64,000 nt of DNA from JABSOG01 sp965277695 (GTDB lineage Bacteria; Pseudomonadota; Gammaproteobacteria; Enterobacterales; Alteromonadaceae), in contig CBDIDQ010000059.1 in the NCBI GenBank assembly GCA_965277695.1, positions 62,001 to 126,000 of the forward strand. Reading direction: 5' to 3'. The position numbers were made by a program, and so were the translations under genes. Shown piece by piece: positions 17,236 through 26,607 of this stretch (the stretch's first letter is position 1; the number at the start of each line of letters is the position of its first letter). The notes beneath the pieces were generated by a model. The model was not told the DNA's origin, ran no database searches, and saw only the letters and a list, made by a program, of their open reading frames with translations.

Positions 17236-19382
17236 TCATGACTTCAACTAATTCTTCATCAGCTAATTCTTCATCAATAGGGTATGAGAAAGACAGCGAC
17301 AATATTGTTCATATCATTTTTGATAAAGCCGATGCGCCAGTCAATCTGATGGATTTGGCTTTTGCTAATGATTTGACGGCAACTATCGACAAACTGCTTA
17401 AAGATAATTTTGTTGGGGTGATTATGCGATCTGCCAAGTCGACATTTTTTGCTGGTGGCGATTTGGCACTATTGTCACAAACTACCGATGAAACTGCACA
17501 GCAAATTTATGACATGTCGATGCAAATGAAAATCGCCATGCGAGCATTAGAGACCTGCGGCAAACCGGTGGTTGCCTGCATTAATGGTGCAGCTTTAGGA
17601 GGTGGGTTTGAACTGGCATTGGCCTGTCATCATCGGGTGGCATTAAATGATGTGACCTTACAGTTAGGATTGCCCGAAGTGACGCTAGGACTGCTGCCGG
17701 GCGCGGGTGGCTTGACTCGGATGGTTCGATTGCTCGGTTTGCAAGGCTCAATGCCGTACTTAACTCAGGGAAAATTATTTAGTCCAGCGCAAGGTATTAA
17801 AGCTGGATTAGTTAACCAACTGGTTGATTCACAACTGCAATTACAGGATGCAGCGAGTCAATGGATCAGCGAAAATCCTGAGGTTACACAAGTTTATGAT
17901 GTTAAAGGTTATAAGTTACCTGGTGGTGGTCCGAGTCATCCGGCAATGGCACAGGCTGTCGCTGTGGCTCCGGTGATGATCCGCAATGCCACCAAAGGTA
18001 CTTTACCTGCCCCTGAGGCGATTCTGAGTTGTATGGTTGAAGGTGCACAAGTGGATTTTGCCTCTGCCGAGCGTATTGAAAGCCGCTATTTTGCTGAACT
18101 GGCTAAAGGGCAAATCTCGAAAAACCTGATCAACACTTTGTGGTTTCAGCAAAACCAAATTAAGTCTGGCAAAAACCGTCCGGCGGCTGATAAAACCCGC
18201 TTCACCAAGGTCGGCATACTCGGCGCAGGCATGATGGGCGCTGGGATCGCCTATGCTTGTGCCAGCAAAGGCATCACTGTGATACTTAAAGACGTTAGCG
18301 TCGAAGGGGCAGAGAAAGGCAAAGACTACAGCTGTAAATTGCTACAAAAACAGCTCGACAAAGGCCGGATCAGGCAAGATAAAGTCGATGATATTTTGGC
18401 GCGAATTATTGCTACCGCAGACACCGCTGACTTGGCTGGGTGTGAAATGGTGATTGAAGCGGTGTTTGAAGATCGCGAATTAAAAGCCAAAGTCACCGGA
18501 CAAGTTGAGCCTGTTTTGGCCGAGAGTGCGGTGTTTGCTTCAAACACTTCAACCTTGCCTATCACAGGCTTGGCAGAGGCTGCGGCACGACCGCAAAACT
18601 TCATTGGCATTCATTTCTTTTCACCGGTCGACAAAATGCCTTTGGTAGAAATTATTTGTGGTGAACATACCGCTGATGAAACTTTAGCTAAAGCTTGGGA
18701 CCTGACACAGCAGTTGGCTAAAACCCCTATTGTGGTCAATGATAGCCGTGGTTTTTACACCTCCAGAGTGTTTAAAACCTATGTAAAAGAAGGCATTAGC
18801 TTGCTGGCTGAGGCACAAGCGGCATCGATTGAAAACGCTGCTTATCTGTGTGGTTTTCCGGTGGGACCGCTGGCGGTCACCGATGAAGTGAGCTTAACGT
18901 TATTGGATACCATTGGGAAACAAACTGCTAAAGATCAGATTGATGAAGGTCAACATCCGGCTGATAGCATCTTACAAAGTATGTTGGATCAGCAGCGTGT
19001 GGGCAAAGCCGCAGGCAAAGGATTTTACGATTATGGTCCAGGTCGGCATAAAAAGTTGTGGCCTCAACTGTCTGTCCAGTTTACTAAAACAAATAACATG
19101 CCACTGACTGACATTAAAGACCGCTTGTTGTTCATCATGGCAATCGAAACAGCCCGTTGTTTTGAGGAGCAAGTATTACGCTCAGTTGGCGATGCGAACA
19201 TAGGTTCACTTTTTGGCATTGGTTATCCGCAATGGACCGGCGGCACGTTGCAGTTCATTAATCAATATGGTGTGCAAAACTTTGTTGATCGCGCCAATCA
19301 ACTCGCCGACCAATATGGCGAGCGGTTCAGACCGAGTGAAAGGTTGCAACAAATGGCGCAAAGCGGTGAGGTCTTTCAGTGA
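17232..19382 (+). CDS. Enoyl-CoA hydratase / 3-hydroxyacyl-CoA dehydrogenase
   Basis: Multifunctional beta-oxidation alpha subunit, 716 residues. Residues 10-300 form an enoyl-CoA hydratase domain (AGGDLALL oxyanion segment near 75, GAALGGGFELALACH near 117, LPEVTLGLLPGAGG near 147). Residues 325-600 form the NAD-dependent dehydrogenase (KVGILGAGMMGAGIAYA near 328, IHFFSPVDKMPLVEI near 455), followed by a second C-terminal dehydrogenase fold. It is FadB/FadJ-like; which of the two is not decided. The N-terminus carries a duplicated NSSSANSSS stretch encoded by a short tandem repeat. Start ATG at 17232 overlaps the thiolase stop, indicating coupling and a joint complex. Confidence 0.92.
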   Translation: MIMTSTNSSSANSSSIGYEKDSDNIVHIIFDKADAPVNLMDLAFANDLTATIDKLLKDNFVGVIMRSAKSTFFAGGDLALLSQTTDETAQQIYDMSMQMKIAMRALETCGKPVVACINGAALGGGFELALACHHRVALNDVTLQLGLPEVTLGLLPGAGGLTRMVRLLGLQGSMPYLTQGKLFSPAQGIKAGLVNQLVDSQLQLQDAASQWISENPEVTQVYDVKGYKLPGGGPSHPAMAQAVAVAPVMIRNATKGTLPAPEAILSCMVEGAQVDFASAERIESRYFAELAKGQISKNLINTLWFQQNQIKSGKNRPAADKTRFTKVGILGAGMMGAGIAYACASKGITVILKDVSVEGAEKGKDYSCKLLQKQLDKGRIRQDKVDDILARIIATADTADLAGCEMVIEAVFEDRELKAKVTGQVEPVLAESAVFASNTSTLPITGLAEAAARPQNFIGIHFFSPVDKMPLVEIICGEHTADETLAKAWDLTQQLAKTPIVVNDSRGFYTSRVFKTYVKEGISLLAEAQAASIENAAYLCGFPVGPLAVTDEVSLTLLDTIGKQTAKDQIDEGQHPADSILQSMLDQQRVGKAAGKGFYDYGPGRHKKLWPQLSVQFTKTNNMPLTDIKDRLLFIMAIETARCFEEQVLRSVGDANIGSLFGIGYPQWTGGTLQFINQYGVQNFVDRANQLADQYGERFRPSERLQQMAQSGEVFQ

Positions 19383-20587
19383 ATGGACCGCTGCAAGGGT
19401 TAAAAGTGCTGGATTTTTCCAGCCTGTTGCCCGGACCTTATGCCTCAATGATGTTGGCTGATATGGGCGCTGAAATATTACGAGTGCAGTCGCCTCATCA
19501 CCTAGATATGCTTGGCACTATTGCGCCTTTTCTAGTGGAGGGCGGTGAAGGAAAAGAGCGCCAGTCTTATGCTTATCTGACTATCAATCGCAATAAACGC
19601 TCAATGATGCTGGATTTGAAAAAGCCCGAATGTGTTGAAGTGGTAAAACGCTTGGTCTCGCAATATGACATAGTGCTGGAGCAATTTCGCCCGGGAGTGA
19701 TGAAAAAGCTCGGATTGGATTATGACTCGCTTAAAGCGATTAACCCGGGATTGATTTATTGCTCGATCACCGGTTATGGTCAAACTGGACCAAAGCAGGA
19801 CAAAGCGGGGCATGATATCAACTATCTGGCGTTAAGCGGTTTGGCGAGTTATAGCGGCACAGCGCAAACGGGACCTGTCTTATCTGCCACTCAAATCGCC
19901 GATATTGCAGGTGGCTCTCATCAAGCCGTTATTAGCATTTTAGCGGCTGTATTAGCGCGACATCACAGTGGCGAAGGTCAACATCTCGACATCAGCATGA
20001 CCGACGCGGCATTTGGCTTGAACGCCATGTTTGCAGCGGGAGCCTTGGGCAGCGGCGAAGATCCACAACCCGGTGGCACTGTGCTTAATGGCGGCAGCTT
20101 TTATGGCTACTACCGCACCAAAGACAATCGACATTTGGCGGTTGGCGGGCTTGAGCCAAAATTCATGACTCGATTTTTTGCATTGATGGGTCATCCACAG
20201 TGGTCTGAACTCATTCGGCACCCTCAAGCGTTAAAAGCGCAGATAGCCGCTGAAATTATCAAACAAGATTTGAGCGACTGGCAACAGCTATTTGCCAATG
20301 AAGACGTTTGCGTTGAAGCGGTATTAACTGTCACCGAAGCCGCTGAATCGCCTTTAATGCAACACAGGCAGATGGTGCAATTAGCGACAGTGAATACTGC
20401 TGCTGGTCCTGTTAATATTCAACAAGTCGCGCCAGTAGTGAAGTTTGCTCAAGGTCAGGGGGCTCAGTCTGTTGCTAGCTGTGAGCCTGTGGGCGCTGAT
20501 ACGGTGAGTGTGTTGCAGCAGTTGGGTTATAGCGAAGATGAGATTGGGCGAATGATCGATTTGCATCAAACTATTGCAATGGGCTGA
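19379..20587 (+). CDS. CaiB/BaiF-family CoA enzyme, alpha-methylacyl-CoA racemase-like
   Basis: 402 residues of the type III CoA-transferase fold. The segments LKVLDFSSLLPGPYASMML, MGAEILRVQSP, LKKPECVEVVKRLV and GHDINYLALSG resemble alpha-methylacyl-CoA racemase, which flips the methyl-branch configuration so that branched acyl-CoAs can enter beta-oxidation; a CoA-transferase role is the alternative. The start is a GTG at 19379 overlapping the preceding stop as GTGA; the nearby ATG is out of frame. Its place in an operon with thiolase and the hydratase/dehydrogenase favours a role in branched-chain or sterol-like acyl-CoA breakdown. Confidence 0.85.
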   Translation: MNGPLQGLKVLDFSSLLPGPYASMMLADMGAEILRVQSPHHLDMLGTIAPFLVEGGEGKERQSYAYLTINRNKRSMMLDLKKPECVEVVKRLVSQYDIVLEQFRPGVMKKLGLDYDSLKAINPGLIYCSITGYGQTGPKQDKAGHDINYLALSGLASYSGTAQTGPVLSATQIADIAGGSHQAVISILAAVLARHHSGEGQHLDISMTDAAFGLNAMFAAGALGSGEDPQPGGTVLNGGSFYGYYRTKDNRHLAVGGLEPKFMTRFFALMGHPQWSELIRHPQALKAQIAAEIIKQDLSDWQQLFANEDVCVEAVLTVTEAAESPLMQHRQMVQLATVNTAAGPVNIQQVAPVVKFAQGQGAQSVASCEPVGADTVSVLQQLGYSEDEIGRMIDLHQTIAMG

Positions 20588-20652
20588 CTATCGCTTTGTC
20601 AGTGGTGGTGAGTTAAAATGTTGACATTAAGTTCTGTATTTGACATTTGGTT

Positions 20653-21289
20653 ATGAAATTTTTAGATATTCGCACTGATTTCGCGTTTAAAAAAGTCTTT
20701 GGCAGCAAAGACAGCAAACCCCGGTTGATCTCATTTTTAAATTCTGTGATTGAGTTTAATGACGGTTGTTTGGTCACCGATCTTGAAGATTTAAATTCAC
20801 CATCTGAGTTTTTTTTTCTGAGAATGCCAATGATATCGATTCATCCCTGAAGGAGGATCCCTGTCAGCATCCATGCTTCCACCTCGGCGAACTGCGAACA
20901 GCAAGTATGTGTTCGGTTCCGCCTCGCCCATACAACATTCCCCAATTGAAGGGCATGAAGGATAGCTTTGTTGATGTTAAGGCTGTGTTAAATGATGAGA
21001 CCACAGTGATCATTGAAATGCCGGTGCTTAGCCATGAAGGCTTTGAAAAACGGGTGTTATACAATGCCGCCAAAACTACTCAGTACAGTTAGATAAAGGT
21101 GAGAAATTTCACCTATTGAAATCGGTGATTGCCCTGTCCATCGTTAATTTTAATATGTTTGACGATAATGATGACTCGATCAATGCATTCAAGTTAATCA
21201 ACAAAAAGCACCTAACTACTTATAGCGATGATATTGAGTTAATTTTTATCGAGCTGAAGAAAAAATGTAACTATTCAGCTTGTGGATAA
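20653..21289 (+). pseudogene. Broken Rpn-family nuclease/transposase-like gene
   Basis: The start (MKFLDIRTDFAFKKVFGSKD) and later pieces (PQLKGMKDSFVDVKAVLND, GFEKRVLYNAAK, then QLDKGEKFHLLKSVIALSI and INKKHLTTYSDDIELIFIE) belong to the Rpn family (PD-(D/E)XK recombination-promoting nucleases). Between LVTDLEDL and PYNIPQLKG there is an extra segment of roughly 135 bases that the family lacks, and a nine-T run there throws the frame out. A second frameshift near 21087 ends the frame in TAG. The protein cannot be made intact. Confidence 0.8.
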
Positions 21290-21346
21290 CGATAGATAAG
21301 CAGAACATTTTTCCACAAGGAAACCTCAAAAACAGGCCGATTTACG

Positions 21347-21456
21347 GTAGGGTGTGGTGAGCCAGAGGCGAAACCCATCGCAATTAGGCAATAAACGATG
21401 ATATTTCAGCTGTTTTCGTACAATTGATGGGTTTCGCTGGGGCTCACCCATCCTAC
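21347..21456. repeat. MITE-like inverted repeat beginning with GTAG
   Basis: The left arm (21347-21379) starts GTAGGGTG and ends CGAAACCCATC; the right arm (21426-21456) is its inverse, ending CACCCATCCTAC. The arms are about 32 bases with a few mismatches and enclose about 46 bases. The GTAG foot suggests the same REP class as the elements at 7767 and 34805. The IS element begins 30 bases further on. The rest of 21290-21486 shows no gene. Confidence 0.75.
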
Positions 21457-21486
21457 GCTGAATAGTTGCAAAATATTTTGATATAA

Positions 21487-23536
21487 CTCACATTCGGCAG
21501 GTCAAAACCGCCACAAAACAAGGTACAATAAACATGCTTTTCATGTTACCCTGACAGTAACACTTGCCAGCCCAGCCAATTTATCTTCAGGCACGGGGAC
21601 TTCTACCGAGCGGCTTGTGCTGGCATAGTCAAGGGTCGAAATGACGCTCTGTTCCCGGTTACGCTTTTACGTCATAAATTGAACAGGCCACTGGGCCGAA
21701 CAGCCGGATGATTTTTTCTCTTACTTCGGTCTTTCCAGTCACACAACTTTCCCTGCCGGGTAGCTTGAACGTGTGTATCCCTTGCATCAGTTGGAATACC
21801 CAGCGTAGTGTCGGCCTCGCGGTTTCTTTGTGCTTTTGATTGGGCACCGTGATTTCTTGCTTACGCATTTCTTCACGCATCAGATACTCACTGGTGTTAT
21901 ATACCATCAGGGTCAACGTCATCACCATCATCAGCGCGTCAATCCGGCTGGGGGTTTTAAGATAAATGTTATCTAGGTGGAATTCATCTGATTTGACAAA
22001 GCCAAAACCCCGTTCGACATCCTGCTGCTCTTTATAGGTCGACAGCATCAGCGCCGCTGACAATCCTGTTTCTTCACTATCATTGGTGCCTAGTACGAAG
22101 CGCCCGAGCCTGTTCTTCGCCGGCGCTTGCTTCGCCAGATCATCGCTGATGATACCGCTGAGCTTGTATTCCATACGGTCCGGCACTGCCTCTTTGGCTG
22201 GCTTGCCTCGTTTGTTGTAGCGCCCAAAGGCTTCCACGGTAAAGGTGACTTCGTGGTATTTCAGCGTCTTTGCCCATTTCTCACCTGCTTTGAGGGCATC
22301 TTTTTGACAGGAAAAAACCGCTTTGCCTAATTTTTTTAACGCTTTTTCCGCTTTCGCCTGCGCCGTGTCGATCCGATTGTTAAAGGTGAACAGTTCTTTT
22401 TTATAAGCCTGTGCGGAGAAAAACAGCGCCCAAACCTCACCGGGTGCTTGTTCTGTGCACAGCACGGCTTTATAGCCGTCATCCAATGCGACCCATGACA
22501 CCTCATCATCACGCTGCTGGACCAATTCTTTGACTTTGCCGACGGTTCGGGGCACCCGGGTCAACCACCTGATGGGTGCATCTTGCAGTTTGCCCTGACT
22601 GTAAAGGGCCGAATCGGCCACCCACAGGAAGTCCTCTGTTGATTGGACCGCTTTATTAAAAGCCTCAAATTGCGCAATACTGTCGTGGAAGTTGGCTTTA
22701 TCACTGCTGTTGCCCGACAGCGCCTCAAACCGCAATGGCATGGACGACGGGCCTGTCACGATTAAGGACATCACCACTTGCTTCAGGTCAGGACGGTGCG
22801 CTTTGGAATGGCCGTATGTCGGCACGGGCATGTCCGCCATGTCTGCCCGCTGTGCCAGCGCTTCGGTTTCAGGATATTCACCGTAGAGCAACAGTGTTGT
22901 GGTATCAAGGTGCAAAGACTTGCCCAACAATCCGCGCTCCTGCGCGACTTCAAAGGCAATCTCACTAAACAGGCGGGTTGTGCCGTAGGTAAATAGTGCG
23001 TCCAGTGTACGACCCAATGCATAGTCATTGAGGTGTTCACTCTGAACCCCCTTGCCCAACAAGCGCTCAACGTCTAGCTCAGCAAAGAAATCTGGGGTAA
23101 GGTAAAGTGGACTGCTGGTATAACCCAAGCCATTGATGATCATCGCCTTGACTCGCTGGCCATGCGTGACTTCGACACCTCTGTCCTCGTCAAGCGGCAG
23201 GCGTTTATCAATCCGCTCAACCAATCCGAGTCCCTCAACGGCAGCAGCGACCAACCCAAGATGGACAAGGGATTGAATTGTCGGCTCCTGTGATATTGAT
23301 AGCACGGGTGCTGGTAGCAATGGCGGTTCTAATGGGTTGAATTTCACTGCATAATCTCATACGGATGTCTTAAGCAGTAGTATGTCACAGCAAAACAGGG
23401 TTGGCTTTGATCTATTGCCACCAATTGGGGTGATCTATTCACCATGAGTTTATGGCGGATATCTCACCGCTGAGGAATGAACCGAAAATCGATTAATGTA
23501 AATATCGTGTTTCTAGAAAGTACTGCTGAATGTGAG
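21487..23536 (-). mobile_element. IS1634-like insertion sequence with 6-bp target duplication
   Basis: A complete element of 2,050 bases. The ends are imperfect inverted repeats: the left reads CTCACATTCGGCAG and the right, on the other strand, CTCACATTCAGCAG. Both ends are directly flanked by ATATAA (21481-21486 and 23537-23542), the target duplication, so the insertion appears intact and fairly recent. It carries one transposase gene on the minus strand. It lies between the decayed Rpn gene and an already truncated transporter fragment. Confidence 0.85.
21659..23347 (-). CDS. IS1634-family transposase
   Basis: 562 residues of the DDE transposase type used by IS1634 (IS4 superfamily). Typical segments are the N-terminal HLGLVAAAVEGLGLVERID, KAMIINGLGYTSSPLYL, the catalytic LHLDTTTLLLYGEY near residue 144, VADSALYSQGKL near 246 and the C-terminal VERGFGFVKSDEF, in which the glutamate is the likely third catalytic residue. 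The frame is uninterrupted, so the element may still be active. Confidence 0.92.
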   Translation of the reverse strand: MKFNPLEPPLLPAPVLSISQEPTIQSLVHLGLVAAAVEGLGLVERIDKRLPLDEDRGVEVTHGQRVKAMIINGLGYTSSPLYLTPDFFAELDVERLLGKGVQSEHLNDYALGRTLDALFTYGTTRLFSEIAFEVAQERGLLGKSLHLDTTTLLLYGEYPETEALAQRADMADMPVPTYGHSKAHRPDLKQVVMSLIVTGPSSMPLRFEALSGNSSDKANFHDSIAQFEAFNKAVQSTEDFLWVADSALYSQGKLQDAPIRWLTRVPRTVGKVKELVQQRDDEVSWVALDDGYKAVLCTEQAPGEVWALFFSAQAYKKELFTFNNRIDTAQAKAEKALKKLGKAVFSCQKDALKAGEKWAKTLKYHEVTFTVEAFGRYNKRGKPAKEAVPDRMEYKLSGIISDDLAKQAPAKNRLGRFVLGTNDSEETGLSAALMLSTYKEQQDVERGFGFVKSDEFHLDNIYLKTPSRIDALMMVMTLTLMVYNTSEYLMREEMRKQEITVPNQKHKETARPTLRWVFQLMQGIHTFKLPGRESCVTGKTEVREKIIRLFGPVACSIYDVKA

Positions 23537-23542
23537 ATATAA

Positions 23543-23694
23543 AAAAGCTTCATCATTTTCATTTTCATTTTGATAACTGGTATCGGTGGTGCGCTACTAA
23601 GCCAGTTTACCGAGCTTGATTTTTTCGGGGCCAGTCTGATTATTGGAGGCGCTATTTTAATTAATGGTATTATCATCGCGCTATTAGATGATTG
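23543..23694 (+). pseudogene. 3' fragment of a DMT/EamA-like membrane transporter gene
   Basis: This stretch translates as two membrane helices, IILITG-like GIGGALLSQFTELDFFG and ASLIIGGAILINGIIIALL, ending DD-stop at 23694. It has the look of the last two helices of a drug/metabolite transporter. The flanking target copy ATATAA contains TAA in its frame, so the gene had already lost its 5' part before the IS arrived. Family placement is tentative. Confidence 0.5.
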
Positions 23695-23727
23695 ACATTA
23701 TTTTGGATAAAAATGACATGAATAATA

Positions 23728-24144
23728 ATGAATACACATTCTTTAATGCTTGAAAATGGCACCGTCTATGCTTTCGAATTGGAAAATATTTATATCCAAC
23801 CAAGGAAAATAGCGACGATCCTTGCTGAGGCGATACTGGTTTGCTTACTATGTAATTATTCGATGATTGAATTTTTTAAACTGGTTGCCAGTGATTTCGT
23901 CCGCCATCAACTCCAGAATTTAAATATCCACATTTTCCTAACCAGCAACAACGAAAAAACCGCCAATCCACAAGGGAAAGGCGGCGAAGGTTTTCGAAGG
24001 TATCGAAATTGGTGCTTTTTGCTCAGTTCTGCGCTAAGTGCTTCGCTAAGTGCTTTGCTCAGTGCTTCGCTAAACAAAAAGCTAAAAGTTTACAAACGAC
24101 TCATCCGTGTTTGGTCATATAAGCGAACATTCTGCATCACATAA
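23728..24144 (+). CDS. Small protein of unknown function, probably truncated
   Basis: The first 35 residues (MNTHSLMLENGTVYAFELEN, then IYIQPRKIATILAE) look like a conserved opening of a small gammaproteobacterial protein that I cannot name. After that the sequence loses character and ends in a low-complexity tail, SALSASLSALLSASLNKK, encoded by an imperfect tandem repeat at 24030-24075 (AGTGCTTCGCTA). Its 3' end overlaps the convergent DUF4785 gene by 55 bases. I think a real 5' part is fused to junk. Confidence 0.35.
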   Translation: MNTHSLMLENGTVYAFELENIYIQPRKIATILAEAILVCLLCNYSMIEFFKLVASDFVRHQLQNLNIHIFLTSNNEKTANPQGKGGEGFRRYRNWCFLLSSALSASLSALLSASLNKKLKVYKRLIRVWSYKRTFCIT

Positions 24145-25268
24145 GGGGCTTTTAAAGTCGACTTATTCAAGATTTTGCGGTCAAACTGCATCGCAATAAC
24201 TTGGTTGCCAACAGTGAGATCTTTTGCACTGTGGGTTTCCATCACTGGCTTTAAATTACCTTGGGCGTCATGACCGTATAAGGTTGCTCTGACCTCATAA
24301 CGACCAGCGGCTTCAACGTTTAAACTAATGTTAGCTACGGGTTTATGGGCGTTGATGCCAAGCTGACGTACTTTGTTCAGGCTGGCGGTTTTAGTCGATA
24401 AGGCAAAAGCGATTTTGCCAGTACGATGCACCGGTTGACCTTTGGCATCAGCAACAGCGTTAATATGTAATTCATACAAACCGTTAATAGGCGCTTCAAT
24501 AGCATCATCATCCTGGGCAAAGTTGGCAGCTGCTACTTGAGCGACACCACTAGCGAGTTGCTTCACTGATACGGCGGTTTTCTTGCCTGATGGCGATAGA
24601 ATAAAGGCACTGACGGTGTTCAAACCCAAGGTTTCATTTTGTGCCATCATCGCTGCATCAAAAGTGAATGCTTCACCATTAATGAAATGCTGTTTTGGCG
24701 CAGATAATACCAGCTTGTTCACGGCATTTTTTTCTTTGACATGAATGATGTATTGGCTTTTGGCTGATACGTTTTGGCTGCTGCTCAACTTGAATGTGCC
24801 CGGTTGAACATCGGCTGCTAACTTGATAGCGGTGGCGTTATTGAAAATGCCCGTCGCTTTAAGCTGGTTTTCACTGGCGATGTTTTTAGCCAGATTCATT
24901 TTAGGTTGCTTAGCAGAGAACAATTTAAGTTCACTGCCTTCTAGTGCTTTACCTTCTCCCTGACGAGAGATTTTGATCAATGCGCCAGCAACGCTGGTGT
25001 GCACATCAATGCCTTTGTTCAATTGGCTGCCGTTAACGGTGAAGTAATACTCGTTACTCTCTGTCGTCACTGACTGCATTGCAGTATTCAAGGTGTCTTG
25101 TGCGTTTAATGCAAAGCTAAAGTTAATGGCGTTGCCAAGGGCTTGCTTGTTGAGCGCTTGCTTATTGGTTACTTGTTCGTTGACTGCTGGTGCACCGATA
25201 ACTGTTGTCGTCGCGAACAGGCTTAATGCGCTCGCAAGGATAGCCGTTTTTTTGTTAAAAGTTGTCAT
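24090..25268 (-). CDS. Exported DUF4785-like protein with Ig-like folds
   Basis: 392 residues with a signal peptide (cleavage probably after VIGA near residue 26). The rest is beta-rich and modular. A repeated NKQALNKQAL follows the signal, and later segments such as GLYELHINAVADAKGQPVHR, GRYEVRATLYGHDAQGNLK and MQFDRKILNKSTLKAPYV suggest two or three immunoglobulin-like domains as in DUF4785 proteins. The biochemical role is unknown. It lies 17 bases behind the lipase-like gene on the same strand, so the two are likely co-expressed and exported together. Confidence 0.65.
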   Translation of the reverse strand: MTTFNKKTAILASALSLFATTTVIGAPAVNEQVTNKQALNKQALGNAINFSFALNAQDTLNTAMQSVTTESNEYYFTVNGSQLNKGIDVHTSVAGALIKISRQGEGKALEGSELKLFSAKQPKMNLAKNIASENQLKATGIFNNATAIKLAADVQPGTFKLSSSQNVSAKSQYIIHVKEKNAVNKLVLSAPKQHFINGEAFTFDAAMMAQNETLGLNTVSAFILSPSGKKTAVSVKQLASGVAQVAAANFAQDDDAIEAPINGLYELHINAVADAKGQPVHRTGKIAFALSTKTASLNKVRQLGINAHKPVANISLNVEAAGRYEVRATLYGHDAQGNLKPVMETHSAKDLTVGNQVIAMQFDRKILNKSTLKAPYVMQNVRLYDQTRMSRL

Positions 25269-25285
25269 AATAGTCTGGCTCCTGC

Positions 25286-26152
25286 TTATATATCGTTACG
25301 AAGAATGACATCAAGACCAAAACAGTCACGACGGCTTTGTTGATGGCTTAATGGCTCTGAACCATTAGTGCGGCTTTTATCAGTGAACCAGACAGAGCCT
25401 GCGGCACTTTGTGAGCTACATTCTAAAAATCCGTCTGAACAATTGTCTAACCAGTTTTGGGTGGTTTCGAGCGCCACTTGATATTGATAACCAGCACAGT
25501 AACTGTCACCATCCCAAATTGCTGAGTCGACATCACTGCCAACCACTGATTTAAACGGTTTGCTCAAAGCAGGGCGACCACTGGTGCCGTGTAAATCGTT
25601 GTCGTTGTAATATTGCATCCAGCTGACTTGCTGTTGCTTAACTGCATCACTCTTATAACCAAGTAACCAGCCTAAAGAAGATTCAAAAGTATTACCGGCA
25701 ATGGCAGCATCAGCTAAAGGTGTGCCACCGCTAGAAGGTGCTAAAGCGGTCACATTGCTCAAGACATTGATGATCCCAGGGTAGCGGGCATCGCGAGTCG
25801 GGTTAGACATGATCCAGCGAATAATGTTGCCACCGTTTGAATGGGTGATGGCATACAAATCAGTGATGTTGTTGGCTTGTATATAAGTGGATAGTTGATC
25901 AGCCAAACAGCCAGACGCAGCGGCATCCCACATATATTTATCAAAATTACAGTTAATCACAACATAGTTGTTGGGGTTAGATTGTTTTTGCATTACTGAG
26001 CTGATGAAGTCGCCAGTCCAATAATCGTTGTAAGCGTCGGTTTGATGACCAGTACCATGGATAAAGGCAACACCTGAGGCAGCCATGCTGCTGAGTGAGC
26101 AAAAACCGAGGACTGCACCGAGACCCCATTTTACTGCGTTATTGATTGTCAT
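25286..26152 (-). CDS. Exported lipase/esterase-like alpha/beta hydrolase
   Basis: 288 residues with an N-terminal signal peptide ending SSMAA near residue 25. An oxyanion-type HG is in FIHGTGHQTDAY near residue 32. The nucleophile serine sits in ITHSNGGNIIRW (Ser105), a GHSxG-like elbow with Asn after Ser. Cysteines (CNFD, SGCLADQL, SYCAGY, DNCSDGFLECSS, RRDCF) suggest several disulfides, fitting a secreted enzyme. The acid and histidine of the triad are not assigned. Likely substrates are lipids or esters outside the cell. It is transcribed ahead of the DUF4785-like gene. Confidence 0.7.
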   Translation of the reverse strand: MTINNAVKWGLGAVLGFCSLSSMAASGVAFIHGTGHQTDAYNDYWTGDFISSVMQKQSNPNNYVVINCNFDKYMWDAAASGCLADQLSTYIQANNITDLYAITHSNGGNIIRWIMSNPTRDARYPGIINVLSNVTALAPSSGGTPLADAAIAGNTFESSLGWLLGYKSDAVKQQQVSWMQYYNDNDLHGTSGRPALSKPFKSVVGSDVDSAIWDGDSYCAGYQYQVALETTQNWLDNCSDGFLECSSQSAAGSVWFTDKSRTNGSEPLSHQQSRRDCFGLDVILRNDI

Positions 26153-26607
26153 TATAAAAAACTCTCTTTAGTGATTGATTGTTGTTTTTCCTAAAGCTGC
26201 TGTTTCCTTATGTTCTTGACCTGACCAAGCAGTCAAAGCTTAGACCTCTGACCACATCGTCAAGAACTCGTCTATTATTGATGATTTAAAGTAAACGTCA
26301 AGTAACAAAATGGTAATAAAAATGGTTATTTAGCCTTTTATTGCGTATTTGTCCCCTATCAATTCGGCTACAGGGCAGAGAATTACAGGGATACAAGAGT
26401 TAGAGCAATCGCTCTAATAAATGTTAAAAAAATGTTTATTGTAAAATGAAGGAGGTTTAAGTGAACCGTTAAATTTGCCGTGGCGGAAGTTTGGGCTTTT
26501 GTCTATGATTATTGTAGGCCGAGCATTTATGCTCGTTTAAGTCGCTTATTTGATTGACTCACTTAAGCCGACGTTTTATTTTTCCAATCCGTAAAAAGGG
26601 ATACATC
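26153..26607. other. Intergenic region with divergent promoters
   Basis: This 455-base stretch lies between the lipase-like gene (minus) and the small exported protein (plus) and should hold both promoters. Apart from one REP palindrome at 26514-26535 I see no gene or strong hairpin in it. Confidence 0.5.
26514..26535 (+). repeat. GTAG-type REP palindrome
   Basis: GTAG followed by GC and the stem CGAGCAT, TT, ATGCTCG. Same GTAG-foot class as the elements at 7767 and 34805, though with a different stem sequence. Confidence 0.65.

Noticed and set aside
23728..24144. A full-length functional gene
   Set aside because: Only the first 35 residues look protein-like; the tail is repeat-derived and overlaps a convergent gene.
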